The position numbers and the translations under genes are program-made. This document shows, in pieces, positions 51,318 through 60,291 of a stretch of 64,000 bases of DNA. The DNA comes from Cellulomonas sp. 73-92 (GTDB taxonomy: Bacteria > Actinomycetota > Actinomycetes > Actinomycetales > Cellulomonadaceae): contig NZ_MKTH01000018.1 of assembly GCF_001898175.1 (NCBI RefSeq), positions 127,542 to 191,541 of the forward strand, read 5' to 3'. The notes under the pieces are model-generated. The model was not told the origin of the DNA. It ran no database searches and saw only the letters and a program-made list of their open reading frames with translations. Every line of letters begins with the position of its first letter. The stretch's first letter is position 1.

Positions 51318-52094
51318 ATGGACGACGTCCTCGTGATCGAGGGCCTGCGCAAGCGCTACGGCACACCGCCGAAGGGCGTGCAGGCGAATGACGGGGTCGA
51401 CCTGCGCATCGGCGCGGGCCAGGTGGTCGGGCTGCTCGGCCACAACGGCGCCGGCAAGACGACGCTGGTCAACCAGGTCGTCGGCCTGGTGCTGCCCGAC
51501 GAGGGCTCGATCACCCTCGGCGGCTTCGACGCCGTCGCACGGCCCGAGGAGGCGCGGCGCCTCGCGTCGGTCCAGGCGCAGGCGAACGTGCCCATCACCG
51601 GCCTGACCCCGCGGCGCGCCATCGACCTCGTCGGCCGCCTGCGTGGCGGCGGCCGGGCCGACGTCCGCCGGCGGACCGAGCACCTGCTCGACGCCCTCGA
51701 CCTCGGCCCGTGGGCCGACGTCACCGCGGAGAAGGTGTCCGGCGGCGTCGCCCGCCTCACCGCCTTCGCGATGGCCGCGGTGGCGCCCGGCGCGCTCGTC
51801 GTGCTCGACGAGCCCACCAACGACGTCGACCCGGTGCGCCGCCGCCTGCTGTGGACCGAGATCCGGCGGATCGCCGACGAGGGCGCGGCCGTGCTGCTCG
51901 TCACGCACAACGTGCGGGAGGCGGAGACCGTCGTCGACCGCGTCACGATCCTCGACCACGGCCACGTGCTGGCCGACGAGACGCCGGCCGGGCTCGTCGG
52001 CTTCTACGGCAGCGAGGGCCTGGAGGACGTGTACATCGACCTGGTCGGTTCCGGCGAGCACGGCAGCGAGAACGCAGAGGAGAACGTCGCATGA
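51318..52094 (+). CDS. ABC transporter ATP-binding protein
   Basis: This 258-residue ATPase has Walker A GHNGAGKTT (about residue 42-50), a divergent signature (VSGGVARLTAFAMAAV), Walker B LVVLDEPTNDVDP and switch His in LLVTHNVREAE. The ATG follows GAGAGGTGA. Its stop overlaps the permease start (ATGA). Substrate unknown; a drug- or lipid-export role is suggested by TetR control. Confidence 0.92.
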   Translation: MDDVLVIEGLRKRYGTPPKGVQANDGVDLRIGAGQVVGLLGHNGAGKTTLVNQVVGLVLPDEGSITLGGFDAVARPEEARRLASVQAQANVPITGLTPRRAIDLVGRLRGGGRADVRRRTEHLLDALDLGPWADVTAEKVSGGVARLTAFAMAAVAPGALVVLDEPTNDVDPVRRRLLWTEIRRIADEGAAVLLVTHNVREAETVVDRVTILDHGHVLADETPAGLVGFYGSEGLEDVYIDLVGSGEHGSENAEENVA

Positions 52095-52849
52095 GCGCCC
52101 TGGCCATCCACCCGGCGCCGGTGGCCCGGCAGGCCGGCCTGCTGCTGCAGTGGCAGTTCCGGCGGATGTCGCGGTTCCTGCCGCTGCTCGTCGTCGTCCA
52201 GATCCTGCTGGCCATGACGACCGTGCTGGGGTACGGGCTGCTGGTGGGTACTCCCCCGCCCGAGCAGGCGTTGTACCTGGCCACGGGCGCCTCGACCGTC
52301 ACGCTCGTCATGGTGGGGCTGGTCATGACGCCGCAGATGGTGGCGCAGGCGCGCACCGAGGGCAGCCTCGACTGGATGCGCACCCTGCCCGTACCGCGGC
52401 CCGTGTTCCTCGGCGCCGACCTGGCGCTGTGGACCCTCATCGCGCTGCCCGGCATGGTGCTCGGCGTGGTCTCCGGCGCGCTGAAGTTCCACGTCCACCT
52501 GTCGCTGAGCCCGTGGCTCCCGGTCGCGGCGATCGTCGTCTCGCTCACCGCGGCGTGCGTCGGCTACGCGATCGCCTGCCTGCTGCCGCCGCAGGTGGCC
52601 CAGCTCGTGTCGCAGGTGCTCGTCTTCGTCGTGCTCCTGTTCTCCCCGGTGAGCTTCCCGGCCTCTCGGCTGCCGGGCTGGCTGGCGCAGGCCCACCAGT
52701 GGCTGCCGGTGCAGCCGATGGCCGACGCGATGCGCGCCACCCTGGTGAGCGACACGTTCACCATGCCGACGCGGTCGACGATCGTGCTGGCCGTGTGGTG
52801 CGTGGCGTCCATCGCGGTCGCCACATGGTCCCTGCGCAAGCGGGCGTAG
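52091..52849 (+). CDS. ABC transporter permease (ABC-2 type)
   Basis: This 252-residue protein has six membrane spans (FLPLLVVVQILLAMTTVLGYGL, STVTLVMVGLVMTPQMV, ADLALWTLIALPGMVLGVVSG and others). TEGSLDWMRTLPVPRPVFL is the ABC-2 permease coupling segment. It is translationally coupled to the ATPase, with which it forms the exporter. Confidence 0.9.
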   Translation: MSALAIHPAPVARQAGLLLQWQFRRMSRFLPLLVVVQILLAMTTVLGYGLLVGTPPPEQALYLATGASTVTLVMVGLVMTPQMVAQARTEGSLDWMRTLPVPRPVFLGADLALWTLIALPGMVLGVVSGALKFHVHLSLSPWLPVAAIVVSLTAACVGYAIACLLPPQVAQLVSQVLVFVVLLFSPVSFPASRLPGWLAQAHQWLPVQPMADAMRATLVSDTFTMPTRSTIVLAVWCVASIAVATWSLRKRA

Positions 52850-52853
52850 CCGG

Positions 52854-53912
52854 CTACCGCACGGACAAGACCTCGGCGAGGTCGTAGCTGACGGGCTCGT
52901 CGAGCTGGTCGTACCGGCAGGAGAGCGGGTCGCGGTCCGGCCGCCAGCGCAGCAGCTGCGTGACGTGCCGGAAGCGGTCGCCCTCGAGGTGGTCGTAGCC
53001 GACCTCGACGACCCGCTCCGGCCGCAGCGGCACGAACGAGAGGTCCCGGTTGGCCGCCCACCGGCTGTGCTCCGCCTCGCGCGGGGTGCGGCCGGTGGCC
53101 AGGGCCCCCCAGGGGTGGCCCTCGAGCGTCGTGACCAGGGGGGCGAGCTCCTCGAGCAGCTCGCGGCGGCGGGCCATGGTGAACGCGCCCGCCACCCCGA
53201 CCGAGGCCAGCACGCCGTCGTCCGTGTACAGGCCCAGCAGGAGCGAGCCGACGGCGTCCGGGCCGGAGGTGTGCAGCCGGTAGCCGGCGACCACGCAGTC
53301 CGCGGTCCGCTGGTGCTTGACCTTGGTCATGACTCGCTTGCCCGCCTGGTAGGTGCTCGCCGGGTCCTTGGCGACGACGCCGTCGAGCCCGGCGCCCTCG
53401 AACTGGGAGAACCAGCGCTGCGCGGTGGCCAGGTCGCCGGTCTGCGGGGTGACGGTCACCGCGCCCGACGAGGTCCCGACGACCGCCTCGAGCCGCGACC
53501 GCCGCTCGGCCAGCGGCAGGCCCCGCAGGTCGTCGTCCCCCACCGCCAGCAGGTCCCAGAGCACCAGCTTCGCCGGCGTCTGCCCGGCCAGCAGCGTCAC
53601 GCGGGAGGCCGCCGGGTGGATCCGCTGGAGCAGCGCCTCGAAGTCCAGGTGGGTGCCGTCGGCGGAGGGCACGACGATCTCGCCGTCCACGACGCAGCGC
53701 TCGGGCAGGTCCGCCAGCACCGCGGCCACCACGTCGGGGAAGTAGCGCTGCATCGGCTTGGTGTTGCGCGAACCCAGCTCCACCTCGTCGCCGTCGCGGA
53801 AGACGACGGTGCGGAACCCGTCCCACTTCGGCTCGTACAGCAGTCCGGGCGGGATCTGCGGGGCGACCTTGGCCAGCATGGGGTCGACGGGCGGCATCAC
53901 GGGCAGGTGCAC
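52854..53912 (-). CDS. ATP-dependent DNA ligase (LigC-type)
   Basis: This 352-residue ligase has motif I LLYEPKWDGFR (adenylated Lys29), motif III VLWDLLAVG, motif IV GLDGVVAKDP and motif V VMTKVKHQRTADCVVAGYR. An OB-fold C-terminal domain follows (GSLLLGLYTDDGVLASVGVAGAF). The lack of a polymerase/nuclease module and the length fit the LigC class of actinomycete repair ligases. It ends four bases past the convergent permease stop. A role in repair rather than replication is expected. Confidence 0.92.
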   Translation of the reverse strand: MHLPVMPPVDPMLAKVAPQIPPGLLYEPKWDGFRTVVFRDGDEVELGSRNTKPMQRYFPDVVAAVLADLPERCVVDGEIVVPSADGTHLDFEALLQRIHPAASRVTLLAGQTPAKLVLWDLLAVGDDDLRGLPLAERRSRLEAVVGTSSGAVTVTPQTGDLATAQRWFSQFEGAGLDGVVAKDPASTYQAGKRVMTKVKHQRTADCVVAGYRLHTSGPDAVGSLLLGLYTDDGVLASVGVAGAFTMARRRELLEELAPLVTTLEGHPWGALATGRTPREAEHSRWAANRDLSFVPLRPERVVEVGYDHLEGDRFRHVTQLLRWRPDRDPLSCRYDQLDEPVSYDLAEVLSVR

Positions 53913-53963
53913 GGGCCCATCCTCACCGCCGGCGCCGCCGCCCGCTCGTCGTGCGCCCGCGGC

Positions 53964-55919
53964 CTACCAGCCGCCGCCGCCCCCGCCGCCGACGCCGCCG
54001 CCGGAGAAGCCGCCGCCGCCGAACCCCGAACCACCGGACGAGCCGGGCGTGGGCGCGGAGAGCGACTCCGTCGCGACCGACGAGAACCGCTCCATCGAGC
54101 CGGCGAACGCCTGCCCCCAGAACAGCCCGGGCACGGGGTTGTAGTAGCCGACGTACCAGCCGGGCTGCGCCACGGCGCGCCCGGACGCGGCGACCTCGGC
54201 GAAGACGCGGGCCCACCGGTCGGCCAGGCCGAACACGATCGCGTAGGGCAGGTATCGGCTGAAGATGTCCTGCCCCTCCTCGAACCGCAGCTGGTTCGCC
54301 TCGGCCGTCGCCAGGTACCGACGGAAGCCGAGGGTCTGGGCGAGGACGGCGGTGCCGTCGGGCGTGCGCGCCGGCGCGGCCTTGGCCAGCGCGGCGACGA
54401 CGAGCCCGACGACGGCGACCGCCACACCGATCAGGGCCACGCCGCGTGCCTGCACCTGTGCCTTCAGCACGATCGCGGTGACGACACCCCCGACGACCAC
54501 CAGGGCGATCCCCGCCGCCCGCCACCCGGCGCGCACCGTCCTCGGGTTGGCACGGAACCAGCCACGCTCGGTGACGTGCCGGTAGAGGCCGGTCTGCACG
54601 GCGGCCATCGAGGAGGCGAAGGTCGTCTTCAGCTCGGAGAGGGTGACCGTCTCGCGGCCCGCGAACAGCCGGTCGAGCAGCGTGCCCTCGAACTCCAGGA
54701 GCTCGCCGTCCGACGCCTTGAGCCGCACCAGGGTCCAGTCCTTCGGCTTCTTGCCCGGGTTGCTGCGCGGCACCTCCTCGATGCGCAGGTAGCCGCGCAC
54801 CGCGAGGTCGACGAGCGTCGCGGTGACGTCCACCGGGTCGGCCTGCTCGTCGACGAGCGTGCCGATCTCCCCCGGGCGCGTGCCGTCCGGCGGGGCGAAC
54901 TGGACCGAGACCGCCGCGCGGCGGCGCGGCCCGACGAGGCCACCTTGCCCGTCGGCGGGACGCAGGCCGGGCGTCAGGCCGAGGTACTCCTGGTCACGGC
55001 CGACCCGCCGCACGCGCACCGCCGCGAGCCCGACGCCCCCGAGCAGCACCACGGCCGCCGCGCCGCCGCCGACGCCGGCGGGATTGAGGGGCGCCGTGGC
55101 GGAGAACCGGGGGCCGAGGATCGGCGCGGTGCGGAACGTGCCGCCCGGCCAGCCCGTGACGGCCGTCCACTGGTCGCCCACCGCCAGCGCGTCCTGCGCG
55201 AAGTGCGCCCCGGTGCCGGCCACCGCGACCGAGGTGCACGGTGTCGTCGACCCGGTCGGGCCGGCGAAGCACACCGCGTCGTGCGCCGGCGCCGGGCCGG
55301 TCAGCGTGAGCGACAGCCGCGACAGCGGCACGGTCCAGCCGCTGCCGATGACGTTCCAGTTCAGCTCGTCCCCGCTGTGCTGGGCGTTGGCGGGGTTGAC
55401 CCAGCCGTCGACCGTGTAGCTCACCACGTAGTGCTGCGTCCCGGAGATGCCGCCGTCGCGCGGGTCGCCGATCTTCAGCACGATCGCGGACGGGTCGTCC
55501 TGGCGGTTGACCTGGGCCGGGGCGCCCGACGGGCTCGAGGCCGTGATGTCCGAGTACCGGTACAGGCGGTCGCGGCTGTCGTCGTACCGCTGCCGCGTGA
55601 CGAGCGACAGGTAAGGGCCGTGCCCGGGGTTGTTGCCGAAGTCGAAGTCGAAGTCGACCGTCACCCGCGCGACGCCGGAGGCATCGACGGCGGCGGTGAC
55701 GTCGTACCGCGTGATCTCGCGCCCCGCGGTCTGGTCGCCGACCGCGCCGGGCGCGGCGGCCGCGGCAACCCCCGCCGGTCCGAGCACCAGGGCCGCGACC
55801 CCCGCCGCGAACGCGGCAACCCGAGCCCAGGACCCCGACCGCCGCGCTCGGCGCGCGCGGCCGTGCTCGAGGAGAGCGGAGCTGGAACGGGTCGGCACGG
55901 ATGACCCGATCGGGTTCAC
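53964..55919 (-). CDS. DUF2207 domain-containing membrane protein
   Basis: This 651-residue protein has its GTG at 55,919 overlapping the smpB stop. A signal/anchor segment lies at about residues 34-58. The extracellular DUF2207 beta domain follows (REITRYDVTAAVDASGVARVTVDFDFDFG). After a membrane span (GGAAAVVLLGGVGLAAVRVR) comes a cytoplasmic winged-helix-like region (LVDLAVRGYLRIEEVP). Two further spans and a Gly-rich tail (SGGSGFGGGGFSGGG) complete it. This architecture is standard for DUF2207 proteins; function unknown. Confidence 0.9.
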   Translation of the reverse strand: MNPIGSSVPTRSSSALLEHGRARRARRSGSWARVAAFAAGVAALVLGPAGVAAAAAPGAVGDQTAGREITRYDVTAAVDASGVARVTVDFDFDFGNNPGHGPYLSLVTRQRYDDSRDRLYRYSDITASSPSGAPAQVNRQDDPSAIVLKIGDPRDGGISGTQHYVVSYTVDGWVNPANAQHSGDELNWNVIGSGWTVPLSRLSLTLTGPAPAHDAVCFAGPTGSTTPCTSVAVAGTGAHFAQDALAVGDQWTAVTGWPGGTFRTAPILGPRFSATAPLNPAGVGGGAAAVVLLGGVGLAAVRVRRVGRDQEYLGLTPGLRPADGQGGLVGPRRRAAVSVQFAPPDGTRPGEIGTLVDEQADPVDVTATLVDLAVRGYLRIEEVPRSNPGKKPKDWTLVRLKASDGELLEFEGTLLDRLFAGRETVTLSELKTTFASSMAAVQTGLYRHVTERGWFRANPRTVRAGWRAAGIALVVVGGVVTAIVLKAQVQARGVALIGVAVAVVGLVVAALAKAAPARTPDGTAVLAQTLGFRRYLATAEANQLRFEEGQDIFSRYLPYAIVFGLADRWARVFAEVAASGRAVAQPGWYVGYYNPVPGLFWGQAFAGSMERFSSVATESLSAPTPGSSGGSGFGGGGFSGGGVGGGGGGGW

Positions 55920-56386
55920 CGGTCGCGCCGCTCGCGGATCGCGCGCTGCGTCTCGAGCGTGTCCTGCCGCTCGCGCAGCGTCTGCCGCTTGTCCCACTCC
56001 TTCTTGCCGCGCGCCAGCGCGATCTCCACCTTCGCCCGCCCGTCGAGGAAGTACAGCGCCAGCGGCACGATCGTCTGACCCTTGTCGTGGCTGCGCTGCT
56101 CGAGGCGTGCGATCTCGTCGCGGTGCAGCAGCAGCTTGCGCTTGCGCCGCGGCGTGTGGTTGGTCCACGTGCCCATCGCGTAGACCGGGATCTGCATGCC
56201 GTGCAGCCACGCCTCGCCCCCCTCGATCTCGCACCACGAGTCGGTGAGGTTGGCATGCCCGTCGCGGAGCGCCTTCACCTCGGTCCCCATGAGCACCAGG
56301 CCGGCCTCGAACACGTCCTCGATGAGGTAGTCGTGCCGTGCCTTGCGGTTCTGGGCGACGAGACGCCGCCCGGTCTGCTTGGCCAT
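55916..56386 (-). CDS. smpB: SsrA-binding protein SmpB
   Basis: This 156-residue protein carries SmpB signatures: AQNRKARHDYLIEDVFEAGLVLMGTEVKALRDGHANLTDSW at the N-terminal half and RKRKLLLHRDEI in the middle. LALYFLDGRAKVEIALARGKKEWDKRQTLRERQD ends in a basic tail. AAGGAGG lies before the ATG. It binds tmRNA (ssrA at 48,249-48,615) and delivers it to stalled ribosomes. It is separated from prfB-ftsEX-M23 by one gene, keeping the usual actinobacterial order. Confidence 0.97.
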   Translation of the reverse strand: MAKQTGRRLVAQNRKARHDYLIEDVFEAGLVLMGTEVKALRDGHANLTDSWCEIEGGEAWLHGMQIPVYAMGTWTNHTPRRKRKLLLHRDEIARLEQRSHDKGQTIVPLALYFLDGRAKVEIALARGKKEWDKRQTLRERQDTLETQRAIRERRDR

Positions 56387-56481
56387 CTCGCCTCCTTGCC
56401 GCGTGCCGATGGGTGGCCACCACGTGGCCGACGAGCGAGCCTATACGCCGCGACGGCCAAGGTCAGCGGGATAGTCCGTGC

Positions 56482-57114
56482 TCAGATCGCGGCGATCGAC
56501 CCCGGCGCACGCTCCGCACGGGCGAGCGTGCGCAGCACCGCCGCCACGCCGTGCTTGCGCACCGCGAGCGTGGTGAGCAGGCCGAGCACCGGCGCGACCA
56601 CCTCCTCCGGCCACTCCGGGGGTTCGAGGGCGACGCTCACCGCGAGGTCGTCGCTGTGCACGACGATCTCGAGCATCCGGCTGCGCAGGTAGTCCTCGAG
56701 CGAGAGGTTCCACGTGAGCCACGGCGGCCGGACGCGGCGGTCGACCGGCTCCGCCGGCAGCTCCGCGCGGGCGGTCCCCAGCGCCTCGAGGGCCCGGGCG
56801 AGGACGTCCTTGGGGCCCTCCACCGCCTCCGTGGCCGCCCGCACGCGGATGCTCGCGTTGGCGGCCTCGTCGCCGTTCGCCCACGCGGAGCGCAGGTAGT
56901 GCTCGACGAGGGTCACCGGTCGCTCGTCGGGCACCGGGAAGGACAGCACCTCGGGCACCCGGGTCACCTGGCGCGCCAGGTGCGCGGCCAGGGCGCCGAC
57001 GGTCATGTCCTCCAGGGCACTCGGGTCGCCCCAGCGCTGGGCCACCTCGGGCCGCCCGACGAGCTCGAGCCCGATCGTCGCCGCCTCGACGAACACCGCG
57101 CGCACCGGCGTCAT
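56482..57114 (-). CDS. Maleylpyruvate isomerase N-terminal domain (DinB-like) protein
   Basis: This 210-residue protein starts at the ATG at 57,114. It shows the mycothiol-dependent MPI-N / DinB-like four-helix pattern: DMTVGALAAHLARQVTRVPEVL (metal-ligand His near residue 46) and WNLSLEDYLRSRMLEIVVHSDDLAVSVA (His in the third helix). Such proteins are mycothiol-linked enzymes or stress proteins in Actinomycetota. The open frame upstream of 57,114 overlaps the M23 peptidase and is spurious. Confidence 0.85.
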   Translation of the reverse strand: MTPVRAVFVEAATIGLELVGRPEVAQRWGDPSALEDMTVGALAAHLARQVTRVPEVLSFPVPDERPVTLVEHYLRSAWANGDEAANASIRVRAATEAVEGPKDVLARALEALGTARAELPAEPVDRRVRPPWLTWNLSLEDYLRSRMLEIVVHSDDLAVSVALEPPEWPEEVVAPVLGLLTTLAVRKHGVAAVLRTLARAERAPGSIAAI

Positions 57115-57179
57115 GGCCTGCCCCCTCGTCCCCGTCGTCCCCGTAGCCCTCGTCGTCCCCGGAGGATTCTGCCGCTCCC

Positions 57180-58481
57180 CTAGATGCCGAGGTAGGGCCG
57201 CGGGTTGACCGGCGAGCCGTTGATGTGGACCTCGAAGTGCAGGTGGCAGCCGGTGGAGTCGCCGCCCGTCATGCCGGCGTACCCGATCACCTGGCCGGCC
57301 GAGACGCGCTGCCCGGCGGACACGACGTACCGCGTCATGTGGCTGTAGCTCGACATGAGCGAGGTGCCGTTGACCCAGCCGTGGTCGAGCATCACCTGGT
57401 TGCCGTAGCCGTAGAGGTACTTCGCCCAGACGACCGTGCCGTCCCGGCCTGCGTACACCGCCTGGCCGCAGTGGTCCATGAGGTCGATGCCGGCGTGCAG
57501 CCGGTAGATGCCGAGCACGGGTTGGAGCCGCCAGCCGAACTCGCTGGTGACGTAGATCGGGGTGTTCGCCGTCGGGTTGGCGAACCACGCCCCCGGCAGC
57601 GCCTGGCCCGGCCGGGCCGACGACTTCTGCAGCGCGGCCTGCCGCGCCTGCTCGGCGATGACCGCCTTGAGGTCCGTCTCGATCTGCGCCGTGGAGGCCT
57701 GCAGCGCGGCGTCCTGCTGCTGGGCCACGGTGATCTGGCTCTGCAGCGAGGCCTGCTTGGCCTGCGCCTGCTGCTGGAGGCTCTGCACCTGGGCCTTGGC
57801 GTCGGCCGCGTCCTTCGTCGCCTGGTTCGCGTCGGCGACCTTCTGGTCGGCGGCCAGCTTCAGCTCGTCGATCTTCTGCTTCACCGACTCCATGCGGGCG
57901 GCCTGGTTGCGCGCCTCCGCCTGCAGCTCCGTGATGCGGCTGAAGACGCCGGCCTGGGCCCGCTGGGCGGCCGCGAGCATCGTGTACGTGTTGACGAAGT
58001 CGTCCGTGCTCTGCGCCGCCAGCACCGTGGAGATGCCGGAGACGTCGCCGCCGGCGCGGTAGGCCTCGCGCGCCATCGCGCCGATCGCGTCGCGCAGCTG
58101 CGCCTGCTGGGCCTGGCCGTCGGTGATCTGCTGGGCGATCTGGGTCTGCTGGTTCTGCGCGTCGGTCAGCTGGTCGGCGATCTGCTGCTGCTCGCGCTGC
58201 GCCGTGGCGAGCGCGGCGGTCGCGTCGTCGAGCTTCTGCTGCGCCACCTGGATCTGGCCCTGGATCGCCACCAGGTCCGACTGGGTCTGGGCGAGCTGGC
58301 CCGACATGTCCTCGATCGAGGCCTGCAGCGCCTGCTGCTGCTGCTTGTTCGCGGCGGCCTGCGACTCCAGCTGCGAGCGCTTGTGGGACAGGTCGTCCGC
58401 CGCGGCGGGCGCCGTCAGGCCGCCCACGGCGAGGGCGGTGGCCGCCGCGACGGCCGCGGCGAGGCGGGAGGCACGTCTCAT
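57180..58481 (-). CDS. M23 family metallopeptidase with coiled coil (EnvC/NlpD-like division hydrolase)
   Basis: This 433-residue protein has a signal peptide (LAAAVAAATALAVGGLTAPAAA) and a long Gln/Ala-rich coiled coil (residues about 30-270). A LytM/M23 domain follows: HAGIDLMDHCGQAVYAG supplies His and Asp zinc ligands, and HLHFEVHING the His-x-His. It starts one base after the ftsX stop, so it is in the ftsEX operon. FtsEX-linked coiled-coil M23 proteins activate or perform peptidoglycan cleavage at the division site. A complete zinc site suggests it is catalytic, unlike EnvC. Confidence 0.92.
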   Translation of the reverse strand: MRRASRLAAAVAAATALAVGGLTAPAAADDLSHKRSQLESQAAANKQQQQALQASIEDMSGQLAQTQSDLVAIQGQIQVAQQKLDDATAALATAQREQQQIADQLTDAQNQQTQIAQQITDGQAQQAQLRDAIGAMAREAYRAGGDVSGISTVLAAQSTDDFVNTYTMLAAAQRAQAGVFSRITELQAEARNQAARMESVKQKIDELKLAADQKVADANQATKDAADAKAQVQSLQQQAQAKQASLQSQITVAQQQDAALQASTAQIETDLKAVIAEQARQAALQKSSARPGQALPGAWFANPTANTPIYVTSEFGWRLQPVLGIYRLHAGIDLMDHCGQAVYAGRDGTVVWAKYLYGYGNQVMLDHGWVNGTSLMSSYSHMTRYVVSAGQRVSAGQVIGYAGMTGGDSTGCHLHFEVHINGSPVNPRPYLGI

Positions 58482-58482
58482 G

Positions 58483-59400
58483 TCACACCCTCGTGTACCG
58501 GTTGAGGGTCACCACCGACGAGATCGCCGCCAGCAGGATGCCGATGACGACGAGCAGCGGCGCGAGCCGCGTGAGGTCCGCGGTGGTGACGTACGGGATC
58601 CACTGCACCGACGAGCCGAGCCAGTCGACGACGAGGTACTTCACGCCCGCCCACAGCGCGCCGACCGCCAGCGCGGCGCCGATCGTCGCCGCGATCGCGC
58701 CCTCGAGCATGAACGGCAGCTCGATGAACAGGTTCGATGCGCCGACGAGCCGCATGATGCCGGTCTCGCGCCGGCGGGACAACGCGGAGAGCCGGATGGT
58801 CGTCGTGATGAGCAGGATCGCCGCGAGCAGCATCACGGCCGCCAGCCCGCCGGACAGCAGCGTGGCGCGGTCCATGATGAGGAACATCCGGTCGAACAGC
58901 TGGCGCTGGTCCTGCACCTGCTCCACGCCCTGCACGCCGGACAGCACGTCGGCGACCACCTGGTACTTCGTCGGGTCGGCGAGCTTGATCCGGAACGAGG
59001 CCTGCATGTCGTCGACGGTCGCCAGGCTGGCCATGAAGTCGCCGGCGAACCGCTTCTCGAACGAGGCGTACGCGTCCTGCTTCGACTCGAAGTAGATGGG
59101 CTGCTGGATGTAGGGGGCGACCTCGGGCTGCTCGAGCGCGGCCTTGATCTTCGTCATCTGGTCGGGCGTGACCTCGCCGGCGGCGCACGTGGGCGCCGTG
59201 GAGTGCGACGGGCACAGGTAGGCCGCGACCTCGACCTTGCCGTACCAGTCGTCCTTCATCTTCCCGATCTGCGTCTGCAGCAGGGAGGCGACGCCGACGA
59301 AGGTCAGCGAGACGAAGGTGACGAGGATGACCGAGATCGTCATCGACAGGTTGCGGCGCAGGCCGATGCCGATCTCGCTGAAGATGAACCGGAGCCTCAT
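58483..59400 (-). CDS. ftsX: Cell division protein FtsX
   Basis: This 305-residue protein has an N-terminal span (SMTISVILVTFVSLTFVGVASLL) and an extracellular domain holding two Cys (YLCPSHSTAPTCAAGEVT). The C-terminal three-span FtsX/MacB domain contains SALSRRRETGIMRLVGASNLFIELPFMLEG. It pairs with FtsE at the septum and transmits ATP hydrolysis to the M23 hydrolase encoded next. The start is four bases from the ftsE stop. Confidence 0.96.
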   Translation of the reverse strand: MRLRFIFSEIGIGLRRNLSMTISVILVTFVSLTFVGVASLLQTQIGKMKDDWYGKVEVAAYLCPSHSTAPTCAAGEVTPDQMTKIKAALEQPEVAPYIQQPIYFESKQDAYASFEKRFAGDFMASLATVDDMQASFRIKLADPTKYQVVADVLSGVQGVEQVQDQRQLFDRMFLIMDRATLLSGGLAAVMLLAAILLITTTIRLSALSRRRETGIMRLVGASNLFIELPFMLEGAIAATIGAALAVGALWAGVKYLVVDWLGSSVQWIPYVTTADLTRLAPLLVVIGILLAAISSVVTLNRYTRV

Positions 59401-59404
59401 CGCG

Positions 59405-60094
59405 TCACCGGTCCGATCCGTAGACGCCGCGCGACTGGTCGCGCACCAGCGAGCCGGTGTCGAGCTCGACCACCCGCTTGCGCATCTGGTCGACGATCTC
59501 GTCGTCGTGCGTGGCCATCACCACGGTGGTGCCGGTGCGGTTGATGCGGTCGAGCAGCCGCATGATGCCCAGGCTCGTCGTCGGGTCGAGGTTCCCGGTG
59601 GGCTCGTCGGCCAGGAGGATGTCGGGGCGGTTGACGAAGGCGCGCGCGATCGCGACGCGCTGCTGCTCACCGCCCGAGAGCTCGTGCGGGCGCCGCTTCT
59701 CCTTGCCCGCCAGGCCGACCATCTCCAGCACGTCCGGCACGGTGGTGAGGATGTGGTGCCGCGGCTTGCCGATCACCTGCAGCGCGAAGGCGACGTTCTC
59801 GAACACGGTCTTGGTGGGCAGCAGGCGGAAGTCCTGGAACACCGCGCCGATCCGGCGTCGCATGTGCGGCACCTTCCAGCTCGACAGCGTGCCGAGCTCC
59901 TTGCCGGCCACCCACACCCGCCCGGCGCTGGCGCGCTCCTCGCGCAGCACGAGCCGCAAGAAGGTGGACTTGCCGGAGCCGGACGCACCGACGAGGAACA
60001 CGAACTCGCCGCGCTCGACGTCCAGGCTCACCCGGTCGAGCGCGGGGCGGGCGCCCCGCGCGTAGACCTTGGTGACGTTCTCGAACCGGATCAC
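59405..60094 (-). CDS. ftsE: Cell division ATP-binding protein FtsE
   Basis: This 229-residue ATPase has GASGSGKST (Walker A, about residue 36-44), [19 protein letters not shown] (signature) and [13 protein letters not shown] (Walker B). The FtsE hallmark [21 protein letters not shown] is present. The GTG at 60,094 gives the family N-terminus ([11 protein letters not shown]). Operon order is prfB, ftsE, ftsX, M23 peptidase. Confidence 0.96.
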   Translation of the reverse strand: MIRFENVTKVYARGARPALDRVSLDVERGEFVFLVGASGSGKSTFLRLVLREERASAGRVWVAGKELGTLSSWKVPHMRRRIGAVFQDFRLLPTKTVFENVAFALQVIGKPRHHILTTVPDVLEMVGLAGKEKRRPHELSGGEQQRVAIARAFVNRPDILLADEPTGNLDPTTSLGIMRLLDRINRTGTTVVMATHDDEIVDQMRKRVVELDTGSLVRDQSRGVYGSDR

Positions 60095-60291
60095 GTGACC
60101 TCGTCGGACCTCGTCGGCCCGCTCTGGGACCTGCCGCGACCCGGGGTCGCCGGGCCGGCCCACGCATCGCGGGCCGGTTCGAGGCTACGAACGGGTCTCC
60201 GCGAGCCCGGGGAGGACACGCCGCACGGCACGCCTGTGAATCGCGGCCGAGGTGGACGGGTGTCCGAGTCGCCCGAAATGCCCGGTCAGGG

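Noticed and set aside
52965-55904. 979-codon plus-strand open frame
   Set aside because: Antisense to the DNA ligase and DUF2207 genes, without any domain-like sequence.
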